12,945 nt of DNA, from positions 1 to 12,945 of the forward strand of contig JALZWI010000190.1 in the NCBI GenBank assembly GCA_023299895.1, written 5' to 3'. The notes under the pieces were generated by a model. The model did no database searches. It was not told where the DNA came from and saw nothing but the letters and a program-made list of their open reading frames with translations. Positions within the stretch are counted from its first letter, which is position 1. The number at the start of each line of letters is the position of its first letter. Positions 1 through 8,282 of this stretch are shown here, one piece after another. Origin of the DNA: Arenicella sp. Lineage in GTDB: Bacteria > Pseudomonadota > Gammaproteobacteria > Arenicellales > Arenicellaceae. The position numbers were made by a program, and so were the translations under genes.

Positions 1-234
1 TTACAAGAGTTATCTCGTATTGCGAATAACTATGTATCTGCTCACCCTAATGCTGGTTTACCGAACGAGCTTGGAGAATATGATTTAACGCCAGAAGAAA
101 TGGCTGAGCATATCCAAGAGTGGGGCAACAGCGGTTTTCTAAATATTGTTGGGGGTTGTTGTGGTTCATCGCCAGAGCACATTCGCGCAATCGCTGATGC
201 GGTTGTTAAAAGTGATCCTCGGCCATTAAGTTAA
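1..234 (+). CDS. metH: Methionine synthase, homocysteine/zinc module (3' end only)
   Basis: The reading frame is open from the left edge to the TAA at 232-234, so only the last 77 codons are present. The translation contains [11 protein letters not shown]. This is the Cys-Cys zinc-ligand motif of the homocysteine S-methyltransferase fold (Pfam S-methyl_trans), here at about residues 57-67 of the fragment. These cysteines bind the zinc that activates homocysteine thiolate. In full-length MetH this module is followed by the folate-binding module in the same chain. Here it ends in a stop just after the last helix ([12 protein letters not shown]), and the rest of the enzyme is encoded by the next gene 12 bases downstream, so the two are almost surely co-transcribed. 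The split falls in the inter-module linker. Identity as the MetH N-terminal part, not a stand-alone MmuM-type enzyme, rests on the adjacent gene. Confidence 0.9.
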   Translation, partial: LQELSRIANNYVSAHPNAGLPNELGEYDLTPEEMAEHIQEWGNSGFLNIVGGCCGSSPEHIRAIADAVVKSDPRPLS

Positions 235-246
235 TAGGGCAAAGCA

Positions 247-2946
247 ATGACAAAAAATACAAATATGCAATTGTCTGGTCTTGAGCCATTTAGCGTTGGT
301 GAAGACACCTTGTTTGTAAATGTGGGTGAAAGAACCAATGTTACTGGCTCTGCAAGGTTTAAAAAATTAATTAAAGAAGAAGACTACGAAGCAGCGTTAG
401 AAGTTGCTCGTCAGCAAGTTGAAGCCGGCGCGCAAATTATTGATGTCAATATGGACGAGGGCTTGATTGAATCAAAAGAAGTCATGGTGACTTTTCTTAA
501 TCTGATGATGTCCGAGCCAGACATCTCTCGTGTACCGGTGATGATTGATTCCTCTAAGTGGGACGTAATCGAAGCCGGTCTAAAATGTATTCAAGGCAAA
601 GGGATTGTTAATTCCATTTCGCTTAAAGAAGGCGAAGAAAAGTTCATCGAGCAAGCTAAATTAGTAATGCGCTATGGTGCCGCCGTTATCGTAATGGCGT
701 TTGATGAAGTTGGTCAGGCAGACACTAAAGAACGCAAAGTCGAGATTTGTACACGGGCATATAAAATTCTCACAGAGCAAATCGGTTTTCCGCCCGAAGA
801 TATTATTTTTGACCCAAATATATTTGCGGTAGCAACGGGTATCGATGAACACAATAATTACGCGGTTGATTTTATTGAAGCAACGCGTGAGATAAAACGT
901 ACCTTGCCACACGCCAAAGTATCTGGCGGCGTGTCGAATGTGTCTTTCTCGTTTAGAGGTAATAACCCAGTTCGAGAAGCGATCCACTCAGTATTTTTGT
1001 ACTATGCTATTCAAGCTGGTATGGATATGGGTATTGTTAATGCCGGTCAATTGGCTATTTATGAAGATCTGCCTAAAGACCTGCGAGATAAAGTCGAAGC
1101 GGTAATTTTAAATACTACTGACACCGCAACTGAAGATTTGTTAGCGATTGCTAATGATTATCGTGGTGACGGTAAACAAGCAGATAAAAAAGAAGATCTA
1201 GAATGGCGTGGTTGGGAAGTCAATAAACGCTTAGCGCATGCTCTGGTAAAAGGAATTACAGAGTTCATTGAACAAGACACCGAAGAGTCACGCCAAAATG
1301 CCGAACGACCCTTACATGTTATTGAAGGCCCATTGATGGACGGCATGAACATTGTGGGTGATCTATTTGGTTCAGGCAAAATGTTTTTACCGCAGGTAGT
1401 AAAATCAGCTCGTGTCATGAAAAAAGCGGTTGCGTACCTGATGCCTTATATTGAGGCTGAGAAAGAAGCCGGTGACGTACCAGCGGAAGCCAATGGTCGG
1501 ATTTTAATGGCGACTGTTAAAGGCGACGTTCACGATATCGGTAAAAATATTGTCGGCGTAGTACTGCAATGTAATAACTACGAGGTTATCGATCTTGGCG
1601 TTATGGTGCCAGCAGAAACGATTTTAAAAGAAGCCAAAGCGCACAACGTTGATATGATCGGCTTGTCTGGTTTGATTACACCGTCTCTTGACGAAATGGT
1701 GCATATGGCCAAAGAAATGGAACGTCAGAACATTAGCTTGCCGCTAATGATTGGTGGTGCCACCACCTCTAAAGTTCATACGGCTTTAAAGATCGAGCCT
1801 TATTTTTTGAAAGATCAAGTGGTGCATGTCCCTGACGCTTCGCGAGCTGTAGGTGTAGCACAAAATTTATTATCCGCGGACAACAAGTCAGGTTTTGTGG
1901 TTGGTGTAAAAGACGAATATGAACGTATTCGAGTAGAGCGTGCCAAGCATGGCAAAGTCCATAAAACGCTGACCATTCAAGAAGCACGCGACAATAAAGT
2001 TAAAGTTGATTGGGACGCTTTTACTCCTGATGTTCCAACATTCTTAGGTGTAAAAGCGTTTGACGATTACGATTTAGAGAAATTAGTAGAGCGCATCGAC
2101 TGGACGCCTTTCTTTAGTGCTTGGGAATTGGCGGGTCGCTACCCACGAATTTTAGAAGATGAAGTCATTGGCGTCGAAGCAACAAAACTCTACGCCGATG
2201 GTAAAGCTATGTTGCAAACGATTATTGACGAGAATTGGTTAGAGGCACGTGGCGTCATTGGCTTTTTCCCAGCCAATGCGGCGGGTGATGACATTGAAGT
2301 TTATACAGATGCTACACGCAGTGAAGTGCGTACAACGCTTCATCATCTACGCCAGCAAGACAGTAAAAAAGGCACCCAGCCTAACTATTGTTTATCAGAT
2401 TATGTTGCACCTAAAGAAACTGAGAAGCACGACTATATCGGCGCTTTCGCGGTAACAACAGGTCACAAAATTGAAGAAAAAATTGTTGAATTTGAAGCCG
2501 ATCACGATGACTATAATTCAATTATGCTCAAAGTCTTAGCGGATCGTTTAGCAGAAGCCTTTGCTGAGCATATGCACGAACGGGTGCGTAAAGAATTTTG
2601 GGCTTATGAATCGTCGGAAGAATTAAATAACGATGACTTGATTCGCGAAAAATACCGCGGTACTCGTCCGGCGCCGGGTTATCCGGCCTGCCCTGATCAT
2701 ACTGAGAAGCAAACATTATGGTGCCTGTTAGAGCCGGGTAAAAATGCAGGTCTAACAATCACCGAGAGTTTTGCCATGCTACCTACTGCGGCGGTCAGCG
2801 GCTGGTATTTCGGGCATCCCGATGCTCGTTATTTCTCGGTCACACGCATCCAAAAAGACCAAGTCGATGACTATGCTGAACGTAAAGGCATGGACCTAAT
2901 TACCACTGAACGTTGGCTATCACCCGTTTTGGGTTACGATGTTTAA
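247..2946 (+). CDS. metH: Cobalamin-dependent methionine synthase, folate/B12/activation modules (split MetH)
   Basis: An 899-residue cytoplasmic enzyme that transfers the methyl group of 5-methyltetrahydrofolate to cob(I)alamin and on to homocysteine held by the partner subunit upstream. Domains in order: pterin-binding barrel (from [14 protein letters not shown] near residue 26, then [28 protein letters not shown]); four-helix cap and cobalamin-binding Rossmann domain (about 320-570) with DVHDIGKN, where His429 is the expected lower axial cobalt ligand, then [11 protein letters not shown] and GGATTSK; and the C-terminal AdoMet-dependent reactivation domain with [15 protein letters not shown] starting at Arg807. 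E. coli MetH has about 1227 residues; the roughly 330 missing at the front are the homocysteine module, which sits in the preceding gene. The ATG at 247 lies 12 bases after that gene's stop, with a weak AGGGC ribosome site. The start of the conserved part (LSGLEP) is only 9 residues in, which supports this start. No sign of decay. Confidence 0.97.
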   Translation: MTKNTNMQLSGLEPFSVGEDTLFVNVGERTNVTGSARFKKLIKEEDYEAALEVARQQVEAGAQIIDVNMDEGLIESKEVMVTFLNLMMSEPDISRVPVMIDSSKWDVIEAGLKCIQGKGIVNSISLKEGEEKFIEQAKLVMRYGAAVIVMAFDEVGQADTKERKVEICTRAYKILTEQIGFPPEDIIFDPNIFAVATGIDEHNNYAVDFIEATREIKRTLPHAKVSGGVSNVSFSFRGNNPVREAIHSVFLYYAIQAGMDMGIVNAGQLAIYEDLPKDLRDKVEAVILNTTDTATEDLLAIANDYRGDGKQADKKEDLEWRGWEVNKRLAHALVKGITEFIEQDTEESRQNAERPLHVIEGPLMDGMNIVGDLFGSGKMFLPQVVKSARVMKKAVAYLMPYIEAEKEAGDVPAEANGRILMATVKGDVHDIGKNIVGVVLQCNNYEVIDLGVMVPAETILKEAKAHNVDMIGLSGLITPSLDEMVHMAKEMERQNISLPLMIGGATTSKVHTALKIEPYFLKDQVVHVPDASRAVGVAQNLLSADNKSGFVVGVKDEYERIRVERAKHGKVHKTLTIQEARDNKVKVDWDAFTPDVPTFLGVKAFDDYDLEKLVERIDWTPFFSAWELAGRYPRILEDEVIGVEATKLYADGKAMLQTIIDENWLEARGVIGFFPANAAGDDIEVYTDATRSEVRTTLHHLRQQDSKKGTQPNYCLSDYVAPKETEKHDYIGAFAVTTGHKIEEKIVEFEADHDDYNSIMLKVLADRLAEAFAEHMHERVRKEFWAYESSEELNNDDLIREKYRGTRPAPGYPACPDHTEKQTLWCLLEPGKNAGLTITESFAMLPTAAVSGWYFGHPDARYFSVTRIQKDQVDDYAERKGMDLITTERWLSPVLGYDV

Positions 2947-2973
2947 TTGATTTATGGTTGTTATGGTATTTCG

Positions 2974-3014
2974 CTAACCACTTTGATATTGCATAATGTT
3001 GTGACCTAACCACT
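2974..3014. repeat. Pair of 9-bp direct repeats upstream of the secreted-protein gene
   Basis: CTAACCACT occurs at 2974-2982 and again at 3006-3014, a 32-bp period, close to three helical turns. Both copies lie in the 75-base gap between metH and the next gene. This could be a pair of operator half-sites on one face of the helix, or chance. I see no convincing terminator for metH and no strong sigma-70 promoter in the gap. Confidence 0.3.
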
Positions 3015-3033
3015 ATTAACAATGGAACATATT

Positions 3034-3420
3034 ATGAAATTGATTTTCAATCTATTCCTTTCTTTACTAGCAACAGGTAGTTTCTTTATTGCTGCTGCAA
3101 ATGCTCAGCAATCTGAACTTACTGAAAAAATGTGTGACAAAGTTAAGACCTGTGCAGTTGAAGAAATGGGCGCAGATATGCCGCCAGAGGTACAAACATT
3201 GATGCAAGGCGCGTTTGATGGGATGTGCGCTTCTATGCTAGCTGAACAATACGCAGAAATAGACAGTGCAGGCCTTCAAGATCAAGCCAATGCTTGTGTG
3301 GAAAGCTTTATCACCACTAGCTGTGCAACGATAATGGGTAGTGAAGGCGAATTTAGTACGCCAGCGTGTGACGAATTTAAAAAAGCCGCTGATGAAGCGG
3401 GTATCGATACTGGTGAGTAG
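3034..3420 (+). CDS. Small secreted six-cysteine protein, unknown function
   Basis: I do not recognise this protein. It starts MKLIFNLFLSLLATG and continues through a hydrophobic stretch to ANA-QQ, a good type I signal peptide with likely cleavage after residue 24, so the product should be periplasmic or secreted. The mature part is about 104 residues, acidic, and has six cysteines (34, 40, 65, 88, 97, 112 in this numbering), enough for three disulfides; the first two form CDKVKTC. The in-frame ATG at 3022 would add four residues, but GGAA at 3024-3027 is well placed for the ATG at 3034 and gives a lysine directly after Met, so I prefer 3034. It lies 18 bases before the thioesterase gene, so the two may share a transcript, but nothing shows a shared role. 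Confidence 0.75.
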   Translation: MKLIFNLFLSLLATGSFFIAAANAQQSELTEKMCDKVKTCAVEEMGADMPPEVQTLMQGAFDGMCASMLAEQYAEIDSAGLQDQANACVESFITTSCATIMGSEGEFSTPACDEFKKAADEAGIDTGE

Positions 3421-3438
3421 CTTGGTGTCAGTTTAAAT

Positions 3439-4263
3439 ATGAGTGACTTGCATAGTAGCCTCGTTGAGTTTATGAGCTGTGAAGAGCTCGACCGAAATTT
3501 ATTCAGGGGGCAAAGTGAAGACTTAAATACAGGTCAAGTTTACGGCGGTCAAGTATTGGGTCAGGCAATAAAAGCAGCTTCAAATACGGTTGATGCGGAA
3601 CGTTCGATACGCTCGGCACATGCTTATTTTATTCGCAAAGGTGACGTGAATGAGCCTATTATTTACAATGTTGACCGCGCTTTAGATGGTGGTAGTATTT
3701 CGTCGCGAGTTGTTGGTGCCAGTCAGAATGGTAAACAGATATTGCATCTTTCGGCCTCTTATCATATTGCTGAAGACGGCCTTGGTTTTCAGCCTGAGGC
3801 GCACCTCCCGACTGAAAGTCTAGAGACGGCAATAGCGGAGAATACTTACTCAGATCACCAATTCCAATCTAAGTTTTTGGATGTCGTACCAGTTAAAGAA
3901 GCAGACAAAACCGCACCAAATGCGATCCAGTATTGGGTGAAGACCAAAGAAACATTGCCGAATAATCCACAAATTCACCAATCTGTATTGGCATATATTT
4001 CCGATATGGGTTTATTGTTTGCAGCATTAGTTCCGCATAAACTGCACGCTCTACCACAAGAAGAACGTAAACTAGCTACCGTGTCGATTGACCATGCGAT
4101 ATGGTTTCATCGATTGTTTCGAGCCGATGAATGGTTTTTTTATGATTGCCAAGCTGTTTCAAATAGTGGTGCGCGCGGTTTAGCTAGAGGCAGTCTATAC
4201 GACAAACAAGGTGTTTTATTTGCTAGTACGATGCAAGAAGGATTATTGCGACTAATGAAATAG
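3439..4263 (+). CDS. tesB: Acyl-CoA thioesterase II
   Basis: A 274-residue cytoplasmic double-hotdog enzyme of the TesB family (E. coli TesB 286 residues) that hydrolyses acyl-CoA to free fatty acid and CoA. Family marks: FRGQSED near residue 23, VYGGQVLGQAIKAA near 34-47, HAYFIRKGD near 67, DGGSISSRVV near 87, SIDHAIWFHRLF at 216-227 and GARGLARGSLYDKQG towards the end, followed by ASTMQEGLLR. Compared from memory with the E. coli catalytic residues Asp204, Thr228 and Gln278, the equivalents are Asp189 (in YISDMG), Ser216 (in VSIDH) and Gln266 (in QEGLLR). Spacing matches closely (50 residues between the last two in both). The Thr-to-Ser change is conservative. There is no clear ribosome site before ATG 3439, so translational coupling with the upstream gene is possible. 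It converges with the thiamine operon on the other strand. Confidence 0.93.
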   Translation: MSDLHSSLVEFMSCEELDRNLFRGQSEDLNTGQVYGGQVLGQAIKAASNTVDAERSIRSAHAYFIRKGDVNEPIIYNVDRALDGGSISSRVVGASQNGKQILHLSASYHIAEDGLGFQPEAHLPTESLETAIAENTYSDHQFQSKFLDVVPVKEADKTAPNAIQYWVKTKETLPNNPQIHQSVLAYISDMGLLFAALVPHKLHALPQEERKLATVSIDHAIWFHRLFRADEWFFYDCQAVSNSGARGLARGSLYDKQGVLFASTMQEGLLRLMK

Positions 4264-4273
4264 TTTGTACTAA

Positions 4274-4303
4274 CACTTATTTATTATTTTTCATCAATAA
4301 GTG
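4274..4303. terminator. Inverted repeat between convergent genes, possible weak bidirectional terminator
   Basis: CACTTATT at 4274-4281 is perfectly complementary to AATAAGTG at 4296-4303, with a 14-base AT-rich loop. It sits in the 46-base gap between two genes that end facing each other, where a shared terminator is expected. The stem is AT-rich and neither side has a clean U-run, so intrinsic activity is doubtful. Confidence 0.3.
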
Positions 4304-4309
4304 ACTGCG

Positions 4310-5188
4310 TTATACGGTGCGATTAAAGTTTGTCTCTAAATTTTTTAGATCATCGATCTTTTTCTTTAGTTCTGGCAGTTGTAAGTTTTGTCCACGCGCC
4401 AAATGCCATAAAATATCGCACCACAGCATGGCGCATTGTGCAGCGAAATAAATTGGGGTTGATAAAATGTCTAACCACTTAGAGTTATAAACCTTTATTA
4501 AATGAGCTGCTTGTTGATGATCTAGCTGAAGGGAATAAATAATAGTAGCCAGATCGAACCAAGGGTTGTTAATTTGCGCATATTCCCAATCGATAAATTG
4601 CGAATCAGTCTTTGTGACGAAACAGTTTTCTTTGACTAAGTCGTTATGACAAACACACCAGTGAGTTTCGTCTTTTAAAAAAACATTTATAATGGGCAGT
4701 ATTTTCTGATGAATTGATTGTGTTAATGAGTCGTTAGCACCTATTTCATCTAGATAAGTTTCGTAGTAGCCAAGCAAATCAAAACGTCCGGTTTGATTCT
4801 CGACTAACTTATTTGGCAACGAGTGTAGCTTTTTAAGTGCGCTGCCAAGTAATTTTAATTCTTGAGGGTTAATCGGCTGAGAGATAGTGCTGCTATCGAT
4901 GTATTCCATCAAGGCAACATCATAAGTTGGATTGGTGTATAAAACCTGTGGTGATAATTGATGCTTGGATGCAAATTTGTGGATCACAATTGCGCTTGAA
5001 CTTGGTTTTGAAAAAAGCTTTAAGACGATTTTTTTCTCTTCTGATGAAATAAGGTGGGTTTGGTGATTGAGTCCTGAACTAAACGTTTTAAGCAGTATTG
5101 GTTTTTCCTTAATCGGCATGTCCGGCCAATTAGACAAGACTGTGCCTAGACGATGATCGCTGTTTGTTGTGGACTTAGAGCCGTGCAA
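4310..5188 (-). CDS. APH/choline-kinase fold phosphotransferase, probable thiamine kinase (ThiK-like)
   Basis: A 292-residue protein with the aminoglycoside/choline kinase fold. Visible motifs: glycine/serine-rich loop FSSGLNHQTHLI (36-47), likely ATP lysine K57 in IVLKLF, hinge LMEYID (93-98), catalytic loop HNDLVKEN with His181, Asp183 and Asn188, and the metal-binding FIDWEYA with Asp200. The IDWEYA segment and overall length resemble E. coli ThiK (YcfN), which phosphorylates thiamine to thiamine monophosphate. Position supports that job: it is the last gene of a TPP-riboswitch operon and overlaps the pnuT-like gene by 14 bases. Phosphorylation would trap thiamine entering by facilitated diffusion. 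The start at 5188 is a TTG with a poor ribosome site; the ATG at 5119 (residue 24) would leave 269 residues and keep all motifs. Substrate is inferred from context; another small alcohol such as hydroxymethylpyrimidine or an amino sugar cannot be excluded. Confidence 0.8.
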   Translation of the reverse strand: MHGSKSTTNSDHRLGTVLSNWPDMPIKEKPILLKTFSSGLNHQTHLISSEEKKIVLKLFSKPSSSAIVIHKFASKHQLSPQVLYTNPTYDVALMEYIDSSTISQPINPQELKLLGSALKKLHSLPNKLVENQTGRFDLLGYYETYLDEIGANDSLTQSIHQKILPIINVFLKDETHWCVCHNDLVKENCFVTKTDSQFIDWEYAQINNPWFDLATIIYSLQLDHQQAAHLIKVYNSKWLDILSTPIYFAAQCAMLWCDILWHLARGQNLQLPELKKKIDDLKNLETNFNRTV

Positions 5189-5777
5189 ACTTATTACGCC
5201 ATTTAAAGTAACCGAATATGGCTATGATGGTATAGCCTGCGAATAGCAGCGCGTATAAATACAGTCCTCGTTCAGAGTAGAGCCATACACCGACGGCGTC
5301 GATCACTATCCAATACAACCAATTTTCAAGAATTTTGCGAGTCACCATCCATGTCGTAATGACTGCTGACCATGTGGTAAATGAATCGACGTAGGGTAAG
5401 GCTGCCTGTGTATTACTCGTTAAAAAATAACCAGATGTGATGGTTAAAATTAGGATTAATGCAATGACTTTAATATGTTGGGATATGCCCCAGGAACTAA
5501 TTGCTAACTCGGTTTTCTGCGTACTTCCATATTTCCATTGCCACCAACCAAACACAGCCATTAACAGATAATAAATATTCAATGCCGATTCCATTAAAAG
5601 ACTGGCATCCCAAAATAAAAAAATGGCTGTGCCAGTGCCAATAAAGGCAGCTGGCCAACACCAGATGTTTTCGCGTGCTGCAAGAATCACATAGATCAAA
5701 CCGAAAACTACCGAGACAATCTCGAGTTGACTGGTTGCGGCCCAAGCGGCAGCGATCGATTGTATAGTTTCGGTCAT
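5175..5777 (-). CDS. pnuT: PnuC-family inner-membrane transporter, probable thiamine transporter PnuT
   Basis: A 200-residue very hydrophobic protein with about seven membrane segments and few charges. Family marks: ARENIWCWPAAFIGTGTA (about 34-51), ESALNIYYLLMAVFGWWQW (63-81) and, in the second half, TTWMVTRKILENWLYWIVID (140-159), the tryptophan-rich pattern of PnuC transporters. PnuC proteins move an uncharged vitamin down its gradient (nicotinamide riboside for PnuC, thiamine for PnuT), and intracellular phosphorylation retains it. The thiamine assignment comes from the TPP riboswitch at the head of the operon, the thiamine-binding-type gene before it and the kinase gene after it. The ATG overlaps the upstream stop as ATGA, and the 3' end overlaps the kinase gene by 14 bases, so translational coupling along the operon is likely. 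The C-terminus (FKWRNKFARL) is positively charged, as expected for a cytoplasmic tail. Confidence 0.88.
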   Translation of the reverse strand: MTETIQSIAAAWAATSQLEIVSVVFGLIYVILAARENIWCWPAAFIGTGTAIFLFWDASLLMESALNIYYLLMAVFGWWQWKYGSTQKTELAISSWGISQHIKVIALILILTITSGYFLTSNTQAALPYVDSFTTWSAVITTWMVTRKILENWLYWIVIDAVGVWLYSERGLYLYALLFAGYTIIAIFGYFKWRNKFARL

Positions 5778-6055
5778 TTTACGGTGACAGTCCCTAGGCT
5801 TTCGAGTTCGCGCGCATCGCCCTCAATAAATTTACACACAAACACGACTTTGCCGTGCTTTTGCATTGAACGTTGCATTGCTTGGTTCAGTAAATTACTG
5901 ACTAATTCATAGTCGCCGAACAAGCGTGTACTCATATTTGAAGTACGAATGTCGATACCATCACCGTGTTGGTTAATATCATCGAGAAAGTCGTCAATTT
6001 TAGGTATGTACCCGTCTTGCAACGGGTACATGCTGATTTCTACTGATAGGTTCAT
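5774..6055 (-). CDS. YkoF/MTH1187-type small thiamine-binding protein
   Basis: A 93-residue soluble protein without signal peptide. It begins with the strand MNLSVEISMYPL, has IPKIDDFLDDINQ as the first helix, MSTRLFGDYELVSNLLNQAM as the second strand/helix region, and ends in GKVVFVCKFIEGDA. This is the ferredoxin-like ACT-type layout of the MTH1187/YkoF family (Thiamine_BP), some members of which bind thiamine or hydroxymethylpyrimidine. In Bacillus, YkoF accompanies the YkoEDC ABC transporter; here it accompanies a TonB receptor and a PnuC-type channel, with no ABC subunits in the window. It begins 3 bases after the receptor's stop and overlaps the next gene by 4 bases, so it is firmly in the operon. 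It may buffer or sense thiamine in the cytoplasm; that role is inferred. Confidence 0.8.
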   Translation of the reverse strand: MNLSVEISMYPLQDGYIPKIDDFLDDINQHGDGIDIRTSNMSTRLFGDYELVSNLLNQAMQRSMQKHGKVVFVCKFIEGDARELESLGTVTVK

Positions 6056-6058
6056 AGG

Positions 6059-8194
6059 TTAAAATTCCATACTGGCTTTTATTCCTACCACTCTTGGTGC
6101 GCCAAATTGATTGTATTCATCAAGCTCGTAAAATTCTCGAGGGTCGTTACCAAAGGTGCCAAAGCCACGAGTTTTAACCAATTCATCAGTCAAGTTTTTA
6201 CCATACAGGGCGACACGAAAATTATCAGCTTGGTAGGCTATTTCCAGGTTGAGTAACTCATAAGAATCAGAGGTGCCTTCGTGACTGTCAGAAAACAAAA
6301 AATCATCTTTAGCTTCTATCGACCCGCTTAATGAGAGGCGATGTGTTAATGCATACTGGCCGCCTACTACCCAAGTATAACTTGGTGCTTGTGCTTGTTC
6401 ACGCCCTGCTAAATCAAAGGCAATCCCATTGTCTCGATCAGCTAAAATATGATCAAAGCTTAAAAATTCATCAAACTCAGTATCTAATAAGCCAAGCGAA
6501 CCAAACATACTCAAGCGGTCATTGGCTAACCAGTTAATTTCAACTTCAATGCCACGGTTAGTGCCGCTGGCTGCGTTTGCGGTAAGATCTGTAAAGCTGC
6601 ATGGGCAAGTCCCACCTATTTCCCCTGTAGCCACCGAACGTACAATAGATTGGTCGACTTGTATGTCATCACGATCTTGATAAAAAATCGATGCTTGTAG
6701 TCGCAAGGTATCGTCTAAGAATGTTTGTTTAAAACCTAACTCGTAATTGATCATGGTTTCGGTATCGAATTCACGTTCTTGCAAGCTTAGGCTGCCATCT
6801 AAATTAAAACCGCCTGGTTTAAAGCCACGTGAGACAAGACCGTAATAAAAGGCGCCGTTATCAGCATGGTAATCGATCGCAATGCGGCCACCCCATAAGC
6901 TTTCTTCTGGTTCAGCGACGGCGCCTGATAAATCGTTATAATCTACTTCGCGGCGCTCAAAACGCAAGCCAGTAGTAAGCGACCAACGGTTCGAAAGAGC
7001 AACTTCAGTTTGACCATAGATCGCAGCATTGGTGGTATCAAATTCACTACTGAAATCGTCCTGAAAGGTATAAATACGTTCAAGATCAATTGTTTGATCG
7101 CGGTAATATAAGCCTAATACCCAGTTAGCGCTATCAGGTGTCGATGAGACTAAGCGTACGTCGAGTGTCGTGTTCTCGTTGTCACGAGTGTATTGGTCAA
7201 AAGATGAAAAGAATAAGTCAAAGCCTAACAAATCACTGTCGCAAATGGTGTTTTCACAAATAAAAATATTGCTCCAGTCTTCGTCAAAAGAGTACTCCAA
7301 ATCTGAATCCGATATGCTCAGTATGCCTTCCAATTGAAGACCATCAGAGAGTGCATAATTTGCTTTAATGGAACCAGCAAAGGTTTCTTGTCGATCTACG
7401 CCAGGTTCATCGGTATCGGTTTCACGCGTATTAGCCAAGCTAAAGGCATCGTAACCATTATCGATGTCTGCATAAAATAGATTGATATCCAAATCTAACT
7501 TATCATTTATTTTGCTAACATAAGTGGCACGCGCCGTAGTTTCATCAATGTTATTGGTATCATCACGACCCAGAAAAACCGCTTCGGTAAAACCATCACT
7601 TTCATAATGTTTTACGGCTAAGCGGTAAGCTGAAGTATCTGTTATTGAATCACTTATCACACCACTGAGTTCACGACCGCCAAAATCTTCGAATCCGACG
7701 CTGACACGTCCGGTAAACTCATCGCTTGGACGTTTAGAGACTATATTAATCAAACCCGCCAAAGCATTTGCACCGTAAAGAGTCCCTTGTGGCCCACGTA
7801 ATATCTCGACTTGCTGTATATCTAGTGTGCTGGCGGCGGAGGCTATGCCGGTTAAGTCAATACCATCCACTATTAAGCCAACAGAGTTGATGATTGGTGT
7901 TTGGAATTCTGCTCGCTCGCCAATGCCGCGAATTTGAATAAAGCGTCCGCGTGACGCGCCTGTTGAAAAATTTATATTTGGAGCCAGCCCGAGAAGATCT
8001 TCCAAATGTTGAGCAGTGCGCTGTTCGATGGCTGCAGCATCGATGACAGTGACACTATTGGGTAATTCAAGTACATTGTTTTCAAGCAGCTCAGCTGTTA
8101 CGACGATTTCTTCAAGTTTTTGAGCGTGCAGCGGTGAGGATAAAAGCCCTGTCAGAATGCCGACAGTTGCAATGGTTGGAAATGAATATTTCAT
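6059..8194 (-). CDS. TonB-dependent outer-membrane receptor, probable thiamine receptor
   Basis: A 711-residue receptor. The chosen start (ATG at 8194) gives a signal peptide MKYSFPTIATVGILTGLLSSPLHA with cleavage before Gln25, then a TonB box EEIVVTA (about 28-34). The plug domain follows (ELPNSVTVIDAAAIEQRT, IQIRGIGERAEF, VDGIDLTGIASAASTLD, VEILRGPQGTLYGANALAG, INIVSKRP), then a beta-barrel ending in the expected C-terminal Phe (VVGIKASMEF). It would move its ligand into the periplasm using the proton-motive force passed on by TonB-ExbBD. Two cysteine pairs (FICENTICDS and GTCPCSF) lie in the barrel, probably in outer loops. The thiamine assignment comes only from the TPP riboswitch in its leader and the downstream genes; comparable receptors have been called Omr1. 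An upstream ATG at 8251 would add 19 residues, but it lies in the riboswitch leader and masks the signal peptide. Ribosome site AAAGAG precedes the chosen ATG. Confidence 0.93.
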   Translation of the reverse strand: MKYSFPTIATVGILTGLLSSPLHAQKLEEIVVTAELLENNVLELPNSVTVIDAAAIEQRTAQHLEDLLGLAPNINFSTGASRGRFIQIRGIGERAEFQTPIINSVGLIVDGIDLTGIASAASTLDIQQVEILRGPQGTLYGANALAGLINIVSKRPSDEFTGRVSVGFEDFGGRELSGVISDSITDTSAYRLAVKHYESDGFTEAVFLGRDDTNNIDETTARATYVSKINDKLDLDINLFYADIDNGYDAFSLANTRETDTDEPGVDRQETFAGSIKANYALSDGLQLEGILSISDSDLEYSFDEDWSNIFICENTICDSDLLGFDLFFSSFDQYTRDNENTTLDVRLVSSTPDSANWVLGLYYRDQTIDLERIYTFQDDFSSEFDTTNAAIYGQTEVALSNRWSLTTGLRFERREVDYNDLSGAVAEPEESLWGGRIAIDYHADNGAFYYGLVSRGFKPGGFNLDGSLSLQEREFDTETMINYELGFKQTFLDDTLRLQASIFYQDRDDIQVDQSIVRSVATGEIGGTCPCSFTDLTANAASGTNRGIEVEINWLANDRLSMFGSLGLLDTEFDEFLSFDHILADRDNGIAFDLAGREQAQAPSYTWVVGGQYALTHRLSLSGSIEAKDDFLFSDSHEGTSDSYELLNLEIAYQADNFRVALYGKNLTDELVKTRGFGTFGNDPREFYELDEYNQFGAPRVVGIKASMEF

Positions 8195-8197
8195 AGT

Positions 8198-8240
8198 GGT
8201 CTCTTTAAAATCTTTTATTAAATAAAAAAGTAAAAAGACC
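8198..8240 (-). promoter_or_regulatory. Possible ribosome-binding-site sequestering stem of the riboswitch
   Basis: On the minus strand GGTCTTTTT (8240 down to 8232) can pair over nine positions with AAAGAGACC (8206 down to 8198), with one G-U pair. The second arm contains the AAAGAG ribosome site of the receptor gene, three bases before its ATG. Forming this stem would block translation, which fits translational control by TPP. The pairing is seen directly; its function is inferred. Confidence 0.45.
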
Positions 8241-8282
8241 CGGCAAGGCATAGATGAGGAACTGTTCCCATCCCTACGCCGG
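8232..8282 (-). terminator. Long imperfect hairpin followed by a U-run, overlapping the aptamer 3' side
   Basis: Read on the minus strand, CCGGC (8282-8278) pairs with GCCGG (8244-8240). Inside it, three pairs (8277-8275 with 8252-8250), then GATG (8272-8269) with CATC (8256-8253), then GGAA (8268-8265) with TTCC (8261-8258), closing a three-base loop. TTTTT follows at 8236-8232. It looks like an intrinsic terminator, but its 5' arm uses the P5 and P1 bases of the TPP aptamer, so it can form only when the aptamer is not folded. It may instead be the ligand-free alternative structure. Confidence 0.45.

Noticed and set aside
661..987. Open frame of 108 codons on the minus strand inside metH
   Set aside because: Fully antisense to a strongly conserved enzyme, no ribosome site and no recognisable protein features; a shadow of the real gene. 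The same holds for the minus frames at 1158-1418, 1769-1987 and 2528-2758.
8195..8251. Upstream ATG at 8251 as the start of the TonB receptor
   Set aside because: It would put 19 residues in front of a good signal peptide and lies within the riboswitch expression platform; ATG 8194 has the AAAGAG ribosome site.
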